From assembly GCA_965153355.1 (NCBI GenBank), contig OZ231128.1, forward strand, positions 25,048,001-25,112,000: a DNA stretch of 64,000 nt. Direction: 5' to 3'. Every line of letters starts with the position of its first letter. Within the stretch, counting starts at the first letter, position 1. The notes under the pieces are model-generated. The model was given only the letters and a program-made list of their open reading frames with translations. It was not told the origin of the DNA and did no database searches. The stretch comes from Flaccisagitta enflata. Its lineage: Eukaryota; Chaetognatha; Sagittoidea; Aphragmophora. Shown here piece by piece: positions 44,335 through 55,557 of the stretch. The position numbers and the translations under genes were made by a program.

Positions 44335-45598
44335 GAGAAAAAAGTCGAAATCAGTCTTCGACTTTTTGACATATTTGAGAGAAACATGGTTTTCATTTTC
44401 TTATGCGAAAGTTGAGAATCTCCACCGACCGATTGGTCCCTCGAACGAAATTGACAGGGTAAGTAAATTTGATAATTCTCTTTCATTTGGCGCCAGGCAG
44501 AAGTCTCTAGGACAAATATTTTTCAAGTTATGATTTTTTAAAGATTTTTTTGCGAAAAATCTAAATTAAAGTTTTTTCAATTTTTTTGAGATTTCATGTA
44601 GGATCAATAAAGGAGTGTACTTTTGTTTGTTTAAGCATGCAAATATCTTTATTGCATAGCTGCTCATCTTTGAGGGTGTTTTTGAGTATTCTAGCTCATT
44701 TAGCTCATTTAGCTCAGTTTTTTAATGATTTAAATTGCAATAAATACATGAATGTTTTTATCGGGAAAAAAGTCGAAGTCAGTCTTTGACTTTTTGACAT
44801 ATTCGAGAAAAACATGGTTTTCATTTTCTTATGCGAAAGTTGCGGGTCTCTTCCAGCTGATTGGTCCCTCAAACAAAATTGATTGGGTCAGTAAATTTGA
44901 TAATTCTTTTTCATTTGGCGCCAAGCAGAATGCTCTACGACAAATATTTTTCGCATCATGATTTTTTAAAGATTTATTTATGAAAATTGCGAATTGAATT
45001 TTTTTCAATTTTTTATGATTTTAAGTAGGATCAAAAATGGAGTGTATCTATGTTTGTTTGAGCATGCAAATACAACGAAACATGTTTATGAGAATTGCTG
45101 CTCATCTGTGAGGAGAATTCTAGCTCATTTAGCTCATTTAGCTCAATTTCTTTTTTTTTTTATTTAAATGTGATAAATGAATAGATATTTTGTTACATGT
45201 TTAAGAAAGCAGATACAAAAAGCATATCAGTGAGCATAACTGCTCATCTGTGACGGTGTTTTTAAGCATTTTAGCTCACTTAGCTCATTTAGCTCAGTCT
45301 TTTTTTTCTGATTTTTAATGGGATAAATAAGTGTTTTGATGGGAGCATGTAAATACAAGAAAGCATGTCAGGGAGCATAGCCGATTGTCTGGTTGAGTGA
45401 TTTTGAGCATTTTAGCTCATCTAGCGCATTTGGCTCAGTCCTTTTTTTCTCTGATTTTCAGTGTAATCAATACATACAATTACTCTTGATTTAATCTAAT
45501 TGAAAAAAAGATTTGCAGTGACTAAAGATAAAAGCTTGGTGAAAAGAGACCATTGCTTACGACTTTTTTCTTCACGGCGACAGCCGCCATTACTGGTA
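44335..45598 (+). repeat. two family-3 repeats in tandem orientation
   Basis: Copy 1 (44335-about 44745) has head hairpin AAAAGTCGAAATCAG / CTTCGACTTTTT but no end; copy 2 (44763-45598) has head GGGAAAAAAGTCGAAG and end CGACTTTTTTCTTCACGGCG plus CCATTACTGGTA. Both contain TTTCATTTGGCGCCA and TTTAGCTCA tandem boxes. Confidence 0.7.
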
Positions 45599-46064
45599 TA
45601 TGCTTCCCCTCATATGCTCACCTATCCAATTTTAGGTACGACCTAATATTGACATACAAGCTAGACAGACGCGTTCCTTGTTTACTCCAAACTCAATATA
45701 ATGAATTACATGGGCAGATGGTGTTTCGAGGAGGATGAAATAACAGTGACCCAGAATGATCATCTTCGCTAAGGAGTTTTGCGACTCTGAAGAAACGCAC
45801 TACGCCCCTGATTAAATGCCACCAAACGCATCAACATTGCATGGGTAGAAAGGGGTGGTTTTGGCGTGCTGGAGTTGAGATAGGTGGCGATTTGAGGCTG
45901 TTGTGCATTGTACATGTACGCAAATCCTAGAATTGAAAAATGTACTAGCATACACGCAATACAAGCATAACAACTAACAACTAAATGTACTTCTAGATGT
46001 ACTTCAAGTTATACAAAAAAGGGTGATCATTGATTGATATTTTTTGTCTCATCGCAATGATACA
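45599..46064. other. nothing recognised
   Basis: No repeat family or plausible gene seen. Confidence 0.5.
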
Positions 46065-46252
46065 AAACAAAGCCGGATACACGGCTACCAAAGTCGCCTG
46101 CGGGTGGGCAGGAGCAGTGGGGCAGTTGGGCATTTGAGCAGGAGCAGTAATCCAAAAGACGCCCGAAAACGCCAAAAAAGCAAATGGTGACTGACAGACG
46201 GATCGATTGACGGACAAAGCGGGTTATAGAGTCGCATGCACGCGACTAAAAA
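46065..46252 (-). mobile_element. family-1 hairpin-ended repeat, reverse copy
   Basis: AACAAAGCCGGATACACGGC, arm AAGTCGCCTGCGGGTGGGC, CAGACGGATCGATTGACGG, hairpin GAGTCGCATGCACGCGACT, then AAAA. Confidence 0.75.
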
Positions 46253-46483
46253 AATACTGTTGTTTTTTCTTCTATTTCTCCCAATATGTGACCATCGGGC
46301 ACACTGTGGGCGATGCCACTCTCTCAAATGGAACCTCGATGATGTTCAACTTCAAGAAGAAGAGTGAGTTTCTGATTTCTGACCTGAGAGTTGAGAGCCG
46401 AGCAAAGACAAATGCGTCTTTTTCCAGCAGACTCATGAAAAGACCCAATCTCGCTGTCTCCGTTTTTCTTTCTTTTATTCATA

Positions 46484-46995
<512 letters not shown>

Positions 46996-46996
<1 letters not shown>

Positions 46997-47512
46997 AAAA
47001 TGATTGTGTGTGTTTCAAAACAATAATGAGAGTGAGCAAAGCCGTGAGAGTGAGAATCTTAGCACAATAGATGGGGAGAAAAGGGGAGGTAATGATAGCT
47101 CACAGAGTTCACGGGAAAAGTGAGAAAAACAAAACAAAAATTGATTAGAGGTCGCCTAACACATGCAATCACATGCACTGGCGTATTCGCACATGCACTT
47201 TGCACGCGCACGACCGCTCACTTTTAAGTCGTCGATCCTCTTGAGTCTTGGTCGGGATTGATTGGAATTTCACTGGTACTGTTGAGCCCCGCAATAACGA
47301 CTTCATGGTACCAAAAAATGTTATCTTAGGCAAATTCTAATCATTGCCTATGTGAGAAATAAGAAGAAATAGCTTGAGGGAACTAACATTTCATATCTGT
47401 TATAGCTGGATTCCCTTAATCTTGGGTGCCTTATAGTTGTGTATAACTGTATTACCATTAACACTGTAGAGGATAACGATAAACAACCGCCACAGGAGGA
47501 GAGCATTCTTCT
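46996..47512. other. nothing recognised
   Basis: No gene or family motif seen. Confidence 0.5.
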
Positions 47513-47514
47513 TG

Positions 47515-47557
<43 letters not shown>

Positions 47558-47582
47558 TATCATCATTATCATCATTATCATT

Positions 47583-47629
<47 letters not shown>

Positions 47630-47632
47630 TTT
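47513..47632 (+). repeat. (ATC)n microsatellite
   Basis: About 40 units with some ATT interruptions. (TTTC)n is at 47735-47752 and a short (GA)n at 47862-47895. Confidence 0.95.
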
Positions 47633-47856
47633 GAAACGCTGAGGGCGAAAACAATGCCTTCAAAGAGAGCCTAACCCTGATAAACATATCCTTACCCTCA
47701 TCATCTCAATCAGTGGTAATTGTTGTCGTCATTCTTTCTTTCTTTCTTTCTTTTTTGACAAGAACAACGACAAAAACATCATCGATGTCATCAACTACTG
47801 ACTGAATGAGGAGCGGAAATAATTAGTGCTCAACAGGAGCATACCAATCAAAGAAA

Positions 47857-47898
<42 letters not shown>

Positions 47899-48071
47899 AC
47901 CAGTCGATTCATGCTGTGCATCACGCTGGTCTCGTCGCCACTTGATTTGTTGTTATTTTTGTAGTTGTCGGCGTGGATTTTGTATTTGTATTAGTTTTGT
48001 TGTTCTTCTTTTTCTTCTCTTTGTCTTCTTGCTCATTGTTTTCCTTTTCTAATTCTTTGTCAGATACTTCA

Positions 48072-48536
48072 TTTTTAGTCGCGTGCACGCGACTCTACAC
48101 CTTGCCGTGTCGGTCGGTCGGTCGGTAGGTCGGTAGGTCGGTCCGTCCATCACGTTTTCGAAATTATGACTTTTTAAGGTTTTTTAAGGTATTTTAAGGT
48201 ACTCTAGGGTATTTCAGGGTACTTTAGGGTACTTTAGGGTACTTTAGTTATTCTTGGTTCTTGGGGTATTTTAGGGTACTTTCAGATACTTTTGGTTTTT
48301 TTCAGGTATTTTTGAGTATTTTTGGGTATTATTAGGTGTTTTTGGGTATTTTTGGGTGTTATTGGGTATTTTTGGGTAATTTCAGGTATTTTTTCAACTT
48401 TTTATTGGACTGTCGTTATTGGTTCAGAATATAACTTTTTTTGGGACAGACGTTATGTAGTATGAAGTTCTGTCGTATGAAGTTGTGTAATTGTGTGTAA
48501 CGTAGCACGCGACTGTTGGCCTGTTGGGCTTGTTTT
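48072..48536 (+). mobile_element. family-1 hairpin-ended repeat with expanded interior
   Basis: Head TTTTTAGTCGCGTGCACGCG plus ACT, GGTCGGTCGGTCGG tract, a long run of GGGTATTTTA-type decamers (48175-48390), far arm TAGCACGCGACTGTTGG, end GGGCTTGTTTT. The far arm repeats the right half of the head hairpin exactly (GCACGCGACT). Confidence 0.8.
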
Positions 48537-48935
48537 CTGTTTCTTCTCCTTATTCTTCATCTTCTTTATTCTCATCTGATCTGCTTATCATTACTTAAAT
48601 CACTCACCCCACAGCTCAGGCCCACACAGCAAAGACCAACATGTTCTCGACCTTGTTCTTCTTTGTGTGTCTCACGCTCGACAAGTATTTTGTACCCTGA
48701 CTGTGAATGCGCTGGCGGGTACGCGGGTGTGGTTTCTTCCTTCTCTAGATCTCTTCCCATACGTTTCCTGACTTTTTTCTTCGGAAATTCCTCTCACTTC
48801 TCTCGACCAAATTCAAAATTTCCAACCAAACTGTCTTCATCTTCCTCTTTCCTCGTTTCTTTTCACTTTCTTCTTATCTCTTCATGATTCTCTTTTTACC
48901 CGACAATCTCTCTTCATTTCTTACCCTCTTTCTCC

Positions 48936-48980
<45 letters not shown>

Positions 48981-49007
48981 TCTCTTTCTCTTTCTCTTTC
49001 TCTTCTG
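48537..49007. repeat. pyrimidine-rich sequence with (CT)n and (CTTT)n
   Basis: (CT)n 48940-48974 then (CTTT)n-like to 49006. Nothing recognised upstream. Confidence 0.7.
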
Positions 49008-49680
49008 TAACGAATACGCAACTCTATAAGAGGATTTGTCCGTCCATTACACTTTTTTTTTTTTATAAGAACCTAGTTTATAAGAACATCAAGGCTTCGA
49101 AATGCCCAAAAATTAAGAACATCTTAAGAACATATGAAGGCTTCAATTTAGGAAAAAAAAAATTTCGCTAATGGTAATACTTAAAAAGTATCTTAAAAAT
49201 ACTTGAATTAAATATATTTACAGTAATATTCTATAGTTTTTAACATATATACTACAAATGTCTCTAGACTTAATGATTAAACATTTATTTTATTTGTTGT
49301 TTGTAAAAATATATCAAGTATTATCAAATTATAGTAAATGAAAGTGTTTCTTGTTGTTTCCATATTAATAAATGATATTTGAAATTAAGAACGCTCTAAG
49401 AACGTTGAAGGCTTCATTTGGCTTCCAAAATAAGAACATGAAGCCTTCGAAAAAAAAGTGACGTTCTTATAAAAAAAAAAAAGTGTAGTTAATCGGCCTG
49501 TCGATTTATCAATCGGTCCATCCATCCGTCTGTTGGTCTGTCCGTCCATAGCAGGAGTTGAAAAGTGAAAAAAAACAAGCGTTTTAAATGCTTATGTGTG
49601 GGGGTAGTTGGTTGTGGATAGGGGCTAGATGCTCCTGCCAACCCGTCCGCAACGATATTGTGACCCCTCGTCACTTGTTT
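49008..49680 (+). mobile_element. family-1 repeat, GTCACTTGTT-end subtype, split by a MITE
   Basis: GCAACTCTATAAGAGGATTT and GTCCGTCCAT before the insertion; CATCCGTCTGTTGGTCTGTC, AACCCGTCCGCAACGATATT and CTCGTCACTTGTTTTT after it. The left arm of the head hairpin is lost. Confidence 0.7.
49050..49485. mobile_element. TA-flanked MITE, family 4, AAGAAC subfamily
   Basis: TA at 49048-49049 and 49486-49487; ends CACTTTTTTTTTTTTATAAG and CTTATAAAAAAAAAAAAGTG; motifs GTTTATAAGAACATCAAGGC and TTAAGAACATC. Nested in the family-1 repeat, so younger than it. Confidence 0.85.
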
Positions 49681-49774
49681 TTCTTCCTTCCCTCTTTGGG
49701 ATTTCTTGATTTCTTCTCGTTCTTACTTGATTTTTTTCCTCCCAGAATTCTGACGCGGGACTTCCTTGAATACC

Positions 49775-49777
49775 CCT

Positions 49778-49833
<56 letters not shown>

Positions 49834-49982
49834 TTTTCTCTCTTTCATTCTTTTTTCCTCCTTTTTTTCGTTCTTTCTTTCTCTCTTTTTTTCTTTCTTT
49901 CTTTCTTTCATTTTTCTTCTTTTGTTTCTTTGTTTCTTTGTTTCTTTCTTTGTTTCCTTGTTTTTTTCATTGTTTGTTTGTT

Positions 49983-50050
<68 letters not shown>

Positions 50051-50055
50051 TTTCT
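49775..50055 (+). repeat. (CTTT)n arrays
   Basis: Two pure arrays (about 49780-49830 and 49980-50050) separated by degenerate CTTT/GTTT sequence. Confidence 0.95.
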
Positions 50056-51404
50056 ATCTTTCATTGTTTCTTTCTTTGTTTTATTCATACTTGCTTTTTT
50101 TTCTTTCATTCTAGTTCTTTGTTTTATTCCTACTTTCTTTCTTTTTTCCTTTCTTTCATTTGTTCTTTTTTGCTCTCTTTTAATTCCTCCTCCTTATTTC
50201 CCTCAGGCAATCGGTTTTTCTGTTCGCGATTATTTCTTTTTCTTTTTCTCACTCTGGCGAAGCTTAACTTTCCCTTAAGAGAGAGAAAAAAAAATCAATC
50301 AATTCAGGTACACTGTTTTCATTCACACTTGGTCAGGGGTTCCCGAAATTAACGCGATCGGTCAGTCGATCGTGTTGGCTAGTCGTCCATTTGCTCGACA
50401 TTTTTTTTGGCACTGACTACAAAATTGTGTTTAAAAAAAAGGATTAAATTGTTTATGTAAACAAACGCGGGCGGTTCGATTATCTTCGATTATCCAGACT
50501 CAGACCTAATTCTGGCTTCCTGAGTTGGCCAAAAGTCGGAAATGGACTCGAGAGAGAGACTCGAGAGAGAGAGACGATTGGAAAGAAAATCGAAATTCAA
50601 AACCGAATCTCACTTCATTTTCAAAAGAGGCGAATTGGAAACATGGAAGCATTACTATAAAAAAAAAGTTTGACTAGAGGGAAGTAAGTGAAAGAAAAAG
50701 AATTGTCCCTTTCGCGTGTATTTTGATAATTTTTTAAATGTTTCAGTCTACAGAAACAACTGCTCATCAGTTTATAAAAAGATGGTTCTAAAAAAAAAAT
50801 CGAAAACCTCCTTAGAGAATAAAAGAACAATTTTTTTTTTCAAAAGCAGACACAAAACATTTTTCCTTCCGCGAGTCAATGAACCACGCGGACAACTAAA
50901 AAGCGCCGCGATGTTAACGCCTAAATCAAAGCTAATTACAATTACACTTGAAAGTCTGTACGTATATTTACGTCAATCGAGCTGAAGCCTTCATCGTCGT
51001 CAATCGATTGAATGATAATTAACCTGTAATCCATTGATTGGCGATTCATAACGCCCACATCTACAAAATAATAATCCGAGATTCTCCTAATTTAGTTTCG
51101 CCTTTTTCGCCTTTTTCGTCTTTCACGACCCTGCACACTCCACCACTCCTCACTCTCGGTCTACGTATTATCACATACGTGTAGATATCTGCGTTCATCG
51201 TCTATAAATCTGATCAGTTGGTGATAACACGCGCAATCATCGCTCACTATCCTCAAATGAATGTTCATGTTCTGCGACTAATGACAAGTCCAGTCAAAGA
51301 CTGATGTTAAACCTTCATCGCCCTTAATGTACAATTCAATTTCATTTGGCCCCATTGCATCGCCATTGTTTGTTTGTTTTTTATTTTAAAATCTTAATTC
51401 GCAT
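50056..51404. other. nothing recognised
   Basis: No repeat family and no convincing reading frame. Confidence 0.5.
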
Positions 51405-51575
51405 TCAAGAGACTTTATAGGAAGCATTGTCCGTTAGTCGGTCTGTTCGTAATGCACAGGTCGAAAAGACGGAAAAAATGTGCATTGGAGATGCCACTCG
51501 TGTGTGTTGGGAGATGGTTGCACGCCCATGCTCACCCGTGCGCGACGCTTTTGTTGTCCCGCGTTACTTGTTTTT
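51405..51575 (+). mobile_element. family-1 repeat, GTTACTTGTT-end subtype, decayed head
   Basis: TTGTCCGTTAGTCGG tract, GGTCGAAAAGACGG, CACCCGTGCGCGACGC, end CGCGTTACTTGTTTTT. Confidence 0.6.
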
Positions 51576-51705
51576 TATGTGGTAAGTAATCAAGATAAGT
51601 TTGGTATAGCGTTTTTTTTCTCATTTCGTGACCAGTGATCGCAGTGTTGAATACAGATTCGATATTCCCGTCTTTCTTCATTTCTTTCACTTTCTCCGTC
51701 TGTCA

Positions 51706-51717
<12 letters not shown>

Positions 51718-51782
<65 letters not shown>
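51718..51782 (+). repeat. (CT)n microsatellite
   Basis: Pure CT array; 51783-52247 shows nothing recognised. Confidence 0.95.
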
Positions 51783-51785
<3 letters not shown>

Positions 51786-52247
51786 ATTTTCCTCTTTCTG
51801 ACATAACTGACCTTTGGATATTTATGTAAAGAAAAAAGAAAAAGATTTTCATTTTGTCATGGACGCAATCTCTTTTTTTTTTTCGAGATTAAAAACCGCG
51901 AATTTGAAATCATTTTTAGACATGATGATGTATAAATCTAATTATTTATGTATTAGATCCGGTTTGTCCGTCACGTACACGACACGTACACGACCATTTT
52001 ACTACATATACCTACTTTTCTCCATTGAAGCTGAAGTTTGATGGAATAATTGTAACCAAAATACATTTTGTCATCTGACTGTAAATATTAACGTGATATC
52101 GATTCTTACTCATATTTTGTGTCCTGTGTTTACGAGATTGAATTTCGTCTTTGTTGACTAATCTGATTCTATTCAAGAATCATGAAATTAAAGTTTTATT
52201 ATCTCGTTGAATTTCTCTGTTGACTTTCCGCGCTTAGAATTCTTTTT

Positions 52248-52467
52248 CCTTTTAGTTGCGTGCACGCGACTCTACAACCCGCTTTGACCGTATGTACGTC
52301 CGTCGATCTGTCTGTCGGATCGTCACACTTTTACTTTTTTTATCAATTTTATTTCTCTAAGCCATTCTGAATCATTCAAGAGTATATTACGTCATTCTAA
52401 GTTATTTTAAATCATTCTAAGTCATTATGTAAGTCTCGCACGCGACTTATAGGTGCTGACCTTGTTC
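52248..52467 (+). mobile_element. family-1 hairpin-ended repeat
   Basis: Head TTTTAGTTGCGTGCACGCGA, tract GTCCGTCGATCTGTCTGTCG, interior AGTCATTCTAAGT repeats, far arm CGCACGCGACTTATAGG, end CCTTGTTCTTT. Confidence 0.75.
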
Positions 52468-52639
52468 TTTTGCCACCGCACTTGCCTGGAATTAATTTTG
52501 TCGTTTTGCTGCAATTGCGAGTCGCAAATTGCGACAAGTTGAGTGCTTCATTTGACTCAACTCCACCAATGCCAATGGTCGCGTTTTTTCAGTGTATCTA
52601 TTCAGTGTATATACTGCTTTTACACCTCCAATTGTCCAT

Positions 52640-52730
52640 TTTCTTCTTCTTCTTCTTCTTCTTCTTCTTCTTCTTCTTCTTCTTCTTCTTCTTCTTCTTC
52701 TTCTTCTTCTTCTTCTTCTTCTTCTTCTTC
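52640..52730 (+). repeat. (CTT)n microsatellite
   Basis: About 30 units directly before a family-1 head. Confidence 0.95.
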
Positions 52731-52731
52731 G

Positions 52732-52922
52732 TTTTTAGTCGCGTGCTACGCGACTCTACAACCCGCTTTGTCCGTCCGTCCGTTGGTCGGCCAGTTGGTT
52801 GTGTTTTGTTTTATCATTTATGCGTTTATGAGCGGTTTTTGCACAAATGCATGGTAAGCCTATTTATCACTGCTCCCGCCCACCTGCACGTGAATTGGGT
52901 AGCCGTGTATCCGGGCTTGTTC
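52732..52922 (+). mobile_element. family-1 hairpin-ended repeat
   Basis: Head TTTTTAGTCGCGTGCTACGC, GTCCGTCCGTCCGTTGG tract, CACTGCTCCCGCCCACCTGC, end GTATCCGGGCTTGTT. Confidence 0.75.
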
Positions 52923-53725
52923 TAATGAAACTTTAATTAATCTTTGAGCACTCGACAAAATTTCAAACGTCGACCGATTTTTACCTGCTTTCTGAAATCA
53001 AAAGTGCAAAGTCCACAATAATTTTGGGCCGCTGTATCACAGCAAAAAAAAAAAAAATAATGAACACGCACAAACGTCCTGCAAAAGTCTGAACAACAAA
53101 TGTTTCCCCTTTCTGAAAAAAAAAAATCTTTTTCGATTAACGATTCACGCAGCATGATCAATCTCGGCGGTGCCACTCCTTTATTATATATCATCGCCAA
53201 AAAACCTCACCTTTATTCTAACAATTCCAACTTCAAAATTGGAAGGCAAAACGACGTTTAAAATCGAGTAGTATAACTATTAGACTCGCTGACAGTCCCT
53301 GTGTAATGGGTAAATGACAAGCCATGCATAACGGAATGACTCATGAATTATCGCGCGATCATCTTTTGAAATTTGATTGTTGACGTTTGGGAGATTCCCA
53401 TTAAATATTTCAGTAACTATCTCTCTTCATAATCATCATCAACAACAAAATCAAATCCGTATGTCGATATTTCCCCTCAAGTATCCGCTTTTTTTTTGGT
53501 TTCGCACGCATATTTGTCGTTCCAACGGACAAAAGCATCCCATTGTTTATTTTCAACCAACCGAAAAAAGATGACGGATATAAACTATGCATGAGTTATG
53601 TTCTCCACGTAGGCGCCCAAACAGTGGATAGCACTTGATTTTCAAGTTGAAATAACCACCGGGTGCAACCAGTTAGTGGACAAACTGTCTGTGCTCAATA
53701 ACAGCTCGCGGTCAAAACTATTCAA
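52923..53725. other. nothing recognised
   Basis: No gene or family motif. Confidence 0.5.
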
Positions 53726-53727
53726 TA

Positions 53728-54449
53728 CACTTATTTTTTTTTATAAGCACCTCGTTTATAAGCACGCCCAGCCTCAAATGTTGGGAAAATTCAAGCACAT
53801 TGCTAAGCACGCTCCAGGCTCAGTTTTCCGATTCAAAAAAATTTTTCAGAGAATTTACAAAAATATGCCTATTTTTAGATATTTTTGATTGGAATATCAC
53901 AAAAACCAATGGAAACTTTGAAAGAAATTGAAATCATATCAACAATATCAAACTGTCAGTACATTCAGGATTTTGATACTGATAGAAATGATTAGATTCC
54001 TAATAATATTTAAGAATATTATTGCTTAAACACTATTGTTAATGAGAATTTATTGCTGTAACAAGAACCACCAAAAAAGAATGATATATCATGATACTAA
54101 ATAAGCCTAAAGATCGAGAAAAAAAAGTTTGTACTATATCAAGATACAATTCTCATCTCATGGTTTATATAAAAGTACGACAACATCAGTGAAAAATACT
54201 GTATATTTTCTTTTACAGAATACATTCATTACTGTATTTCATACTATATTTTATACTATACTATACAATATTCTATGCTATACTGTTTTCTTAACCTTTC
54301 TGTGTACTTTGTTCTCTACTAAAAAGGATCATTATTTACTAATAAATGATAAGCACGCATTTAAGCACATTTTAGCCTCGAAAATGAGATTTTGCTAAGC
54401 ACGCTCAGCCTCAGCCAAAAAAAGTGCATGCTTATAAAAAAAAAAAGTG
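53728..54449. mobile_element. TA-flanked MITE, family 4, AAGCAC subfamily
   Basis: TA at 53726-53727 and 54450-54451; ends CACTTATTTTTTTTTATAAG and CTTATAAAAAAAAAAGTG. The arms match the copy at 32675 (GTTTATAAGCACGCCCAGCC) and the interior also aligns (ATTTAAGAATATTATTGCTT). Confidence 0.87.
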
Positions 54450-54597
54450 TATTGAGATATACTAGTGGTAAGAGAACTGTTATTAAAGTAAATGAATTGG
54501 TTTCAAAGTTGATCAATGTTTCCACTTGAGATTTCAAACCTACAGTCATAATGATGAGCGATATTTGAATTACAGATTTCAAATACTATCTCTCTCT

Positions 54598-54900
54598 CAG
54601 GAGTGTATAAAGTTGAGCGGCTTTTGATTTCTTTCCCCCCCCCCCCGTTTTTGATTTCCTTCCCCGCCTAAATTGTTTGAATTTCTACCCCATAGAATAT
54701 AAATGTAGTATAAATATTGTCAGAATAGTGTAAAATAGTGTTGTAGGAGTCAAATACTATCTTTTGGAACTGTCAAAAGTGTAAAATCTTCTAAAATTTG
54801 GTTTTTTCCTTTCCCACCCTTTGATTTACACTTCATCTCCAAACCCTTTGATTTTATCCTCCCACTGTGGAGGGGGGGAACGCTCAACTTTATACACGCT
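54598..54900. mobile_element. ~300-bp inverted-repeat element
   Basis: GTGTATAAAGTTGAGCG near 54603 and CGCTCAACTTTATACAC near 54895, with C12/G8 runs just inside both arms. MITE-like; target duplication not clear. Confidence 0.55.
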
Positions 54901-55076
54901 TGCTGTCTCTCTGTTTTTTCCACTGACTGTTTTAAATTCAAAAGTACGTCAGTGTACCAGGTTGCACCCAAATCTTTGTTATGACATTTTTTTCTCAAGA
55001 AGGGAAGCATTTGGGTTCAGTTTTGTCCAGGATGTTTATGCAGTAATCATTCCCCTTACATCTCCACATGAGAGGC

Positions 55077-55549
55077 TGTGAATTTACGGCATAGTTTCTT
55101 GCCGTCGGTTCACGCTTTTAGCGATTCACATGTCTATTTAGCTGAGCGTGAACATGTCCTTATTTTGTCTAATTTGCATATTGAGGTGTGGATGAAATGA
55201 TAAAGCCCGTCGTAATTCTACATAGCCGCCGATATGTCTATTTTGTGGAGTAAAATCTATTAACGGACAGTTTGCCACCACACCTCTCAAAAAAGACACT
55301 AAATGGAACAAAAAGAGAAAAATTAGTTCACAGATCGAGATAAAACGATAAAACGATAAAAAACGATAAAAATGCCGCGATGACGATAAAAATGCCCAGC
55401 AAAAAAGATAAAAAACACGCACATTTTCAGGATGAAGGAGCGACAGAGAATAAAATCTAAAGCAACTCCGTATAGCTATGGAAGCGACACAAAAGGGCAA
55501 TGTGACAAAAAATGGCATCGCTAAAATCAACAAAAAGACATTTTTCACA
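55077..55549 (-). repeat. 3' LTR of the BEL/Pao element
   Basis: 473 bp, matching the 5' LTR at all but one observed position. Confidence 0.9.
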
Positions 55550-55557
55550 TTCCCCCT
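55550..55557 (-). promoter_or_regulatory. polypurine tract AGGGGGAA
   Basis: On the sense (minus) strand AGGGGGAA directly abuts the start of the 3' LTR, where plus-strand DNA synthesis is primed in LTR elements. Confidence 0.75.

Noticed and set aside
49588-50352. 254-aa plus frame rich in FLSFFLSFF
   Set aside because: Translation of (CTTT)n arrays.
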